From positions 1 to 6,903 of the forward strand of contig JBQTJJ010000078.1 in assembly GCA_052387235.1 (NCBI GenBank): a stretch of DNA of 6,903 nucleotides, in the 5' to 3' direction. The DNA comes from JBQTJJ01 sp052387235. GTDB lineage: Bacteria > Actinomycetota > Acidimicrobiia > Acidimicrobiales > GCA-2861595. The notes under the pieces were generated by a model. That model saw nothing but the letters and a program-made list of their open reading frames with translations, had not been told where the DNA came from and made no database searches. The translations under genes and the position numbers were made by a program. Shown here in pieces: positions 6,491-6,903 of the stretch (position 1 is the stretch's first letter; every line of letters begins with the position of its first letter).

Positions 6491-6493
6491 TTA
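6491..6493 (-). other. In-frame TAA stop splitting the glycosyltransferase gene
   Basis: The minus-strand codons around it read CAG GTG TAA CCC GAA GGA CAG. TAA is the only stop in about 450 codons of an otherwise uniform reading frame, and the other complete genes in this window end in TGA. A Tyr codon here would restore QVYPEGQAAL. One base change (TAC or TAT to TAA) is enough. Confidence 0.8.
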
Positions 6494-6903
6494 CACCTGC
6501 GAGGCGTACACGACCCCGGGGGCGCCGGCGCCGACCACCACGCCGCCGAGCAGCGCGGCCCACGCCGGCGCCCCCGCCCGCCGGGCCAGCACGGCGGCGC
6601 AGGCCATGGCCGCGGCCCACAGCACCACGAGGAAGCGCTGGACCCCGCGCAGCCCGCCCACCGCGTAGGCGGGCAGGACCAGCAGCGACAGGCCGGGGTC
6701 GTGGGGCGACAGCAGGCGCCCGTCGGCGGCCGGCTCCATCTGCCTCCACAGCCGGTTCCGCCCGTCCCAGAACTCGCGCTCCTCGCCGCCGGCGTACTCG
6801 TCCCGCAGGTCGAGGTCGCCGTCCGAGGCCAGCGACTGCGTGGTGAGGAGGTAGAACGGCTCGTCGCCGGTCACCGAGCCGGTGTCGGCGGCCCGCATCC
6901 CCA
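6491..6903 (-). CDS. N-terminal fragment of the disrupted membrane glycosyltransferase
   Basis: Open from the window edge to TAA at 6491-6493; 135 codons follow the ATG at 6898. That ATG comes only a few residues before the conserved first-loop DE motif, so it is probably internal to a longer gene. The fragment carries the DE loop, a soluble segment with DGDLDLRDEYAGGEEREF, and two hydrophobic segments (about 69-83 and 86-105). It ends inside the following hydrophobic stretch. Alone it would lack most of the membrane core and is unlikely to be active. Confidence 0.6.
   Translation of the reverse strand, partial: GMRAADTGSVTGDEPFYLLTTQSLASDGDLDLRDEYAGGEEREFWDGRNRLWRQMEPAADGRLLSPHDPGLSLLVLPAYAVGGLRGVQRFLVVLWAAAMACAAVLARRAGAPAWAALLGGVVVGAGAPGVVYASQV

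Larger units (their letters stand above)
5546..6903 (-). pseudogene. Polytopic GT-C/GT39-like glycosyltransferase gene split by an in-frame stop (5'-partial)
   Basis: Two open stretches, 6491-6898 and 5546-6466, lie in the same frame and are separated only by one TAA (6491-6493) and eight sense codons. Read through, they give one continuous membrane protein of about 450 residues. The N-terminal part has a first-loop acidic motif TGDEPFYLLTTQSL, as in GT39/ArnT-type enzymes that use lipid-linked sugars, followed by LLSPHDPGLSLLVLPAY. The C-terminal part has further membrane segments, RLYRLHGLFTDARFGLL, and WWFPGRM. The stop falls in YASQV-stop-PEGQAAL, where my memory of related proteins predicts YASQVYPE; a TAC-to-TAA change explains it. 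No frameshift is needed. The frame is open to the window edge (a Gly codon precedes the ATG at 6898), so the first membrane segment is probably outside. Real pseudogene, sequencing error and readthrough cannot be told apart here. Confidence 0.75.

Noticed and set aside
6899..6903. ATG at 6898 as the true start of the glycosyltransferase gene
   Set aside because: The frame stays open to the window edge, and this ATG would leave no membrane segment before the conserved first-loop DE motif, so the real start is probably beyond the window.

Overview
The window is very GC-rich DNA with GTG starts, few canonical Shine-Dalgarno sites and tightly packed genes. Its DNA polymerase I carries the actinobacterial form of motif B (...SYGLAYG...). 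Together these point to a high-GC Actinomycetota chromosome. A lineage such as Acidimicrobiia would fit, but that is a guess. I see no tRNA, rRNA, CRISPR array, insertion sequence or phage gene. No gene-free stretch exceeds about 81 bases.

Layout, left to right. (1) Bases 2-1282, plus strand: the 3' part of a copper protein with an N-terminal type-1 copper cupredoxin domain fused to a two-domain nitrite-reductase (NirK)-like copper oxidase. Its 5' end lies outside the window. (2) After a 27-bp convergent gap, everything else is on the minus strand. A multi-pass membrane protein (1310-2200) and a small membrane-anchored protein (2289-2693) form a two-gene unit, with the small protein first in transcription order. 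Their junction has been rearranged by an imperfect tandem duplication (2128-2304). It copied the ribosome-binding site and start of the membrane gene and left a 31-codon mini-ORF between the two genes, joined on each side by a 4-base GTGA overlap. (3) Bases 2775-5471: a complete polA of 898 codons. Its proofreading domain appears catalytically dead, and it has Tyr at the dNTP/ddNTP selectivity position of the O-helix. (4) Bases 5546-6903: a polytopic GT-C/GT39-like glycosyltransferase gene cut by one in-frame TAA (6491-6493), where the family context predicts a Tyr codon. Its 5' end is also outside the window.

The genes do not form one pathway. The copper protein is probably extracytoplasmic redox or nitrogen metabolism, polA is replication and repair, and the others are envelope membrane proteins. 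The points most worth checking are the in-frame stop, the duplicated translation start with its mini-ORF, and the same TANNNT-6 nt-start layout upstream of both polA and the small anchored protein. That layout suggests leaderless transcripts from separate promoters.
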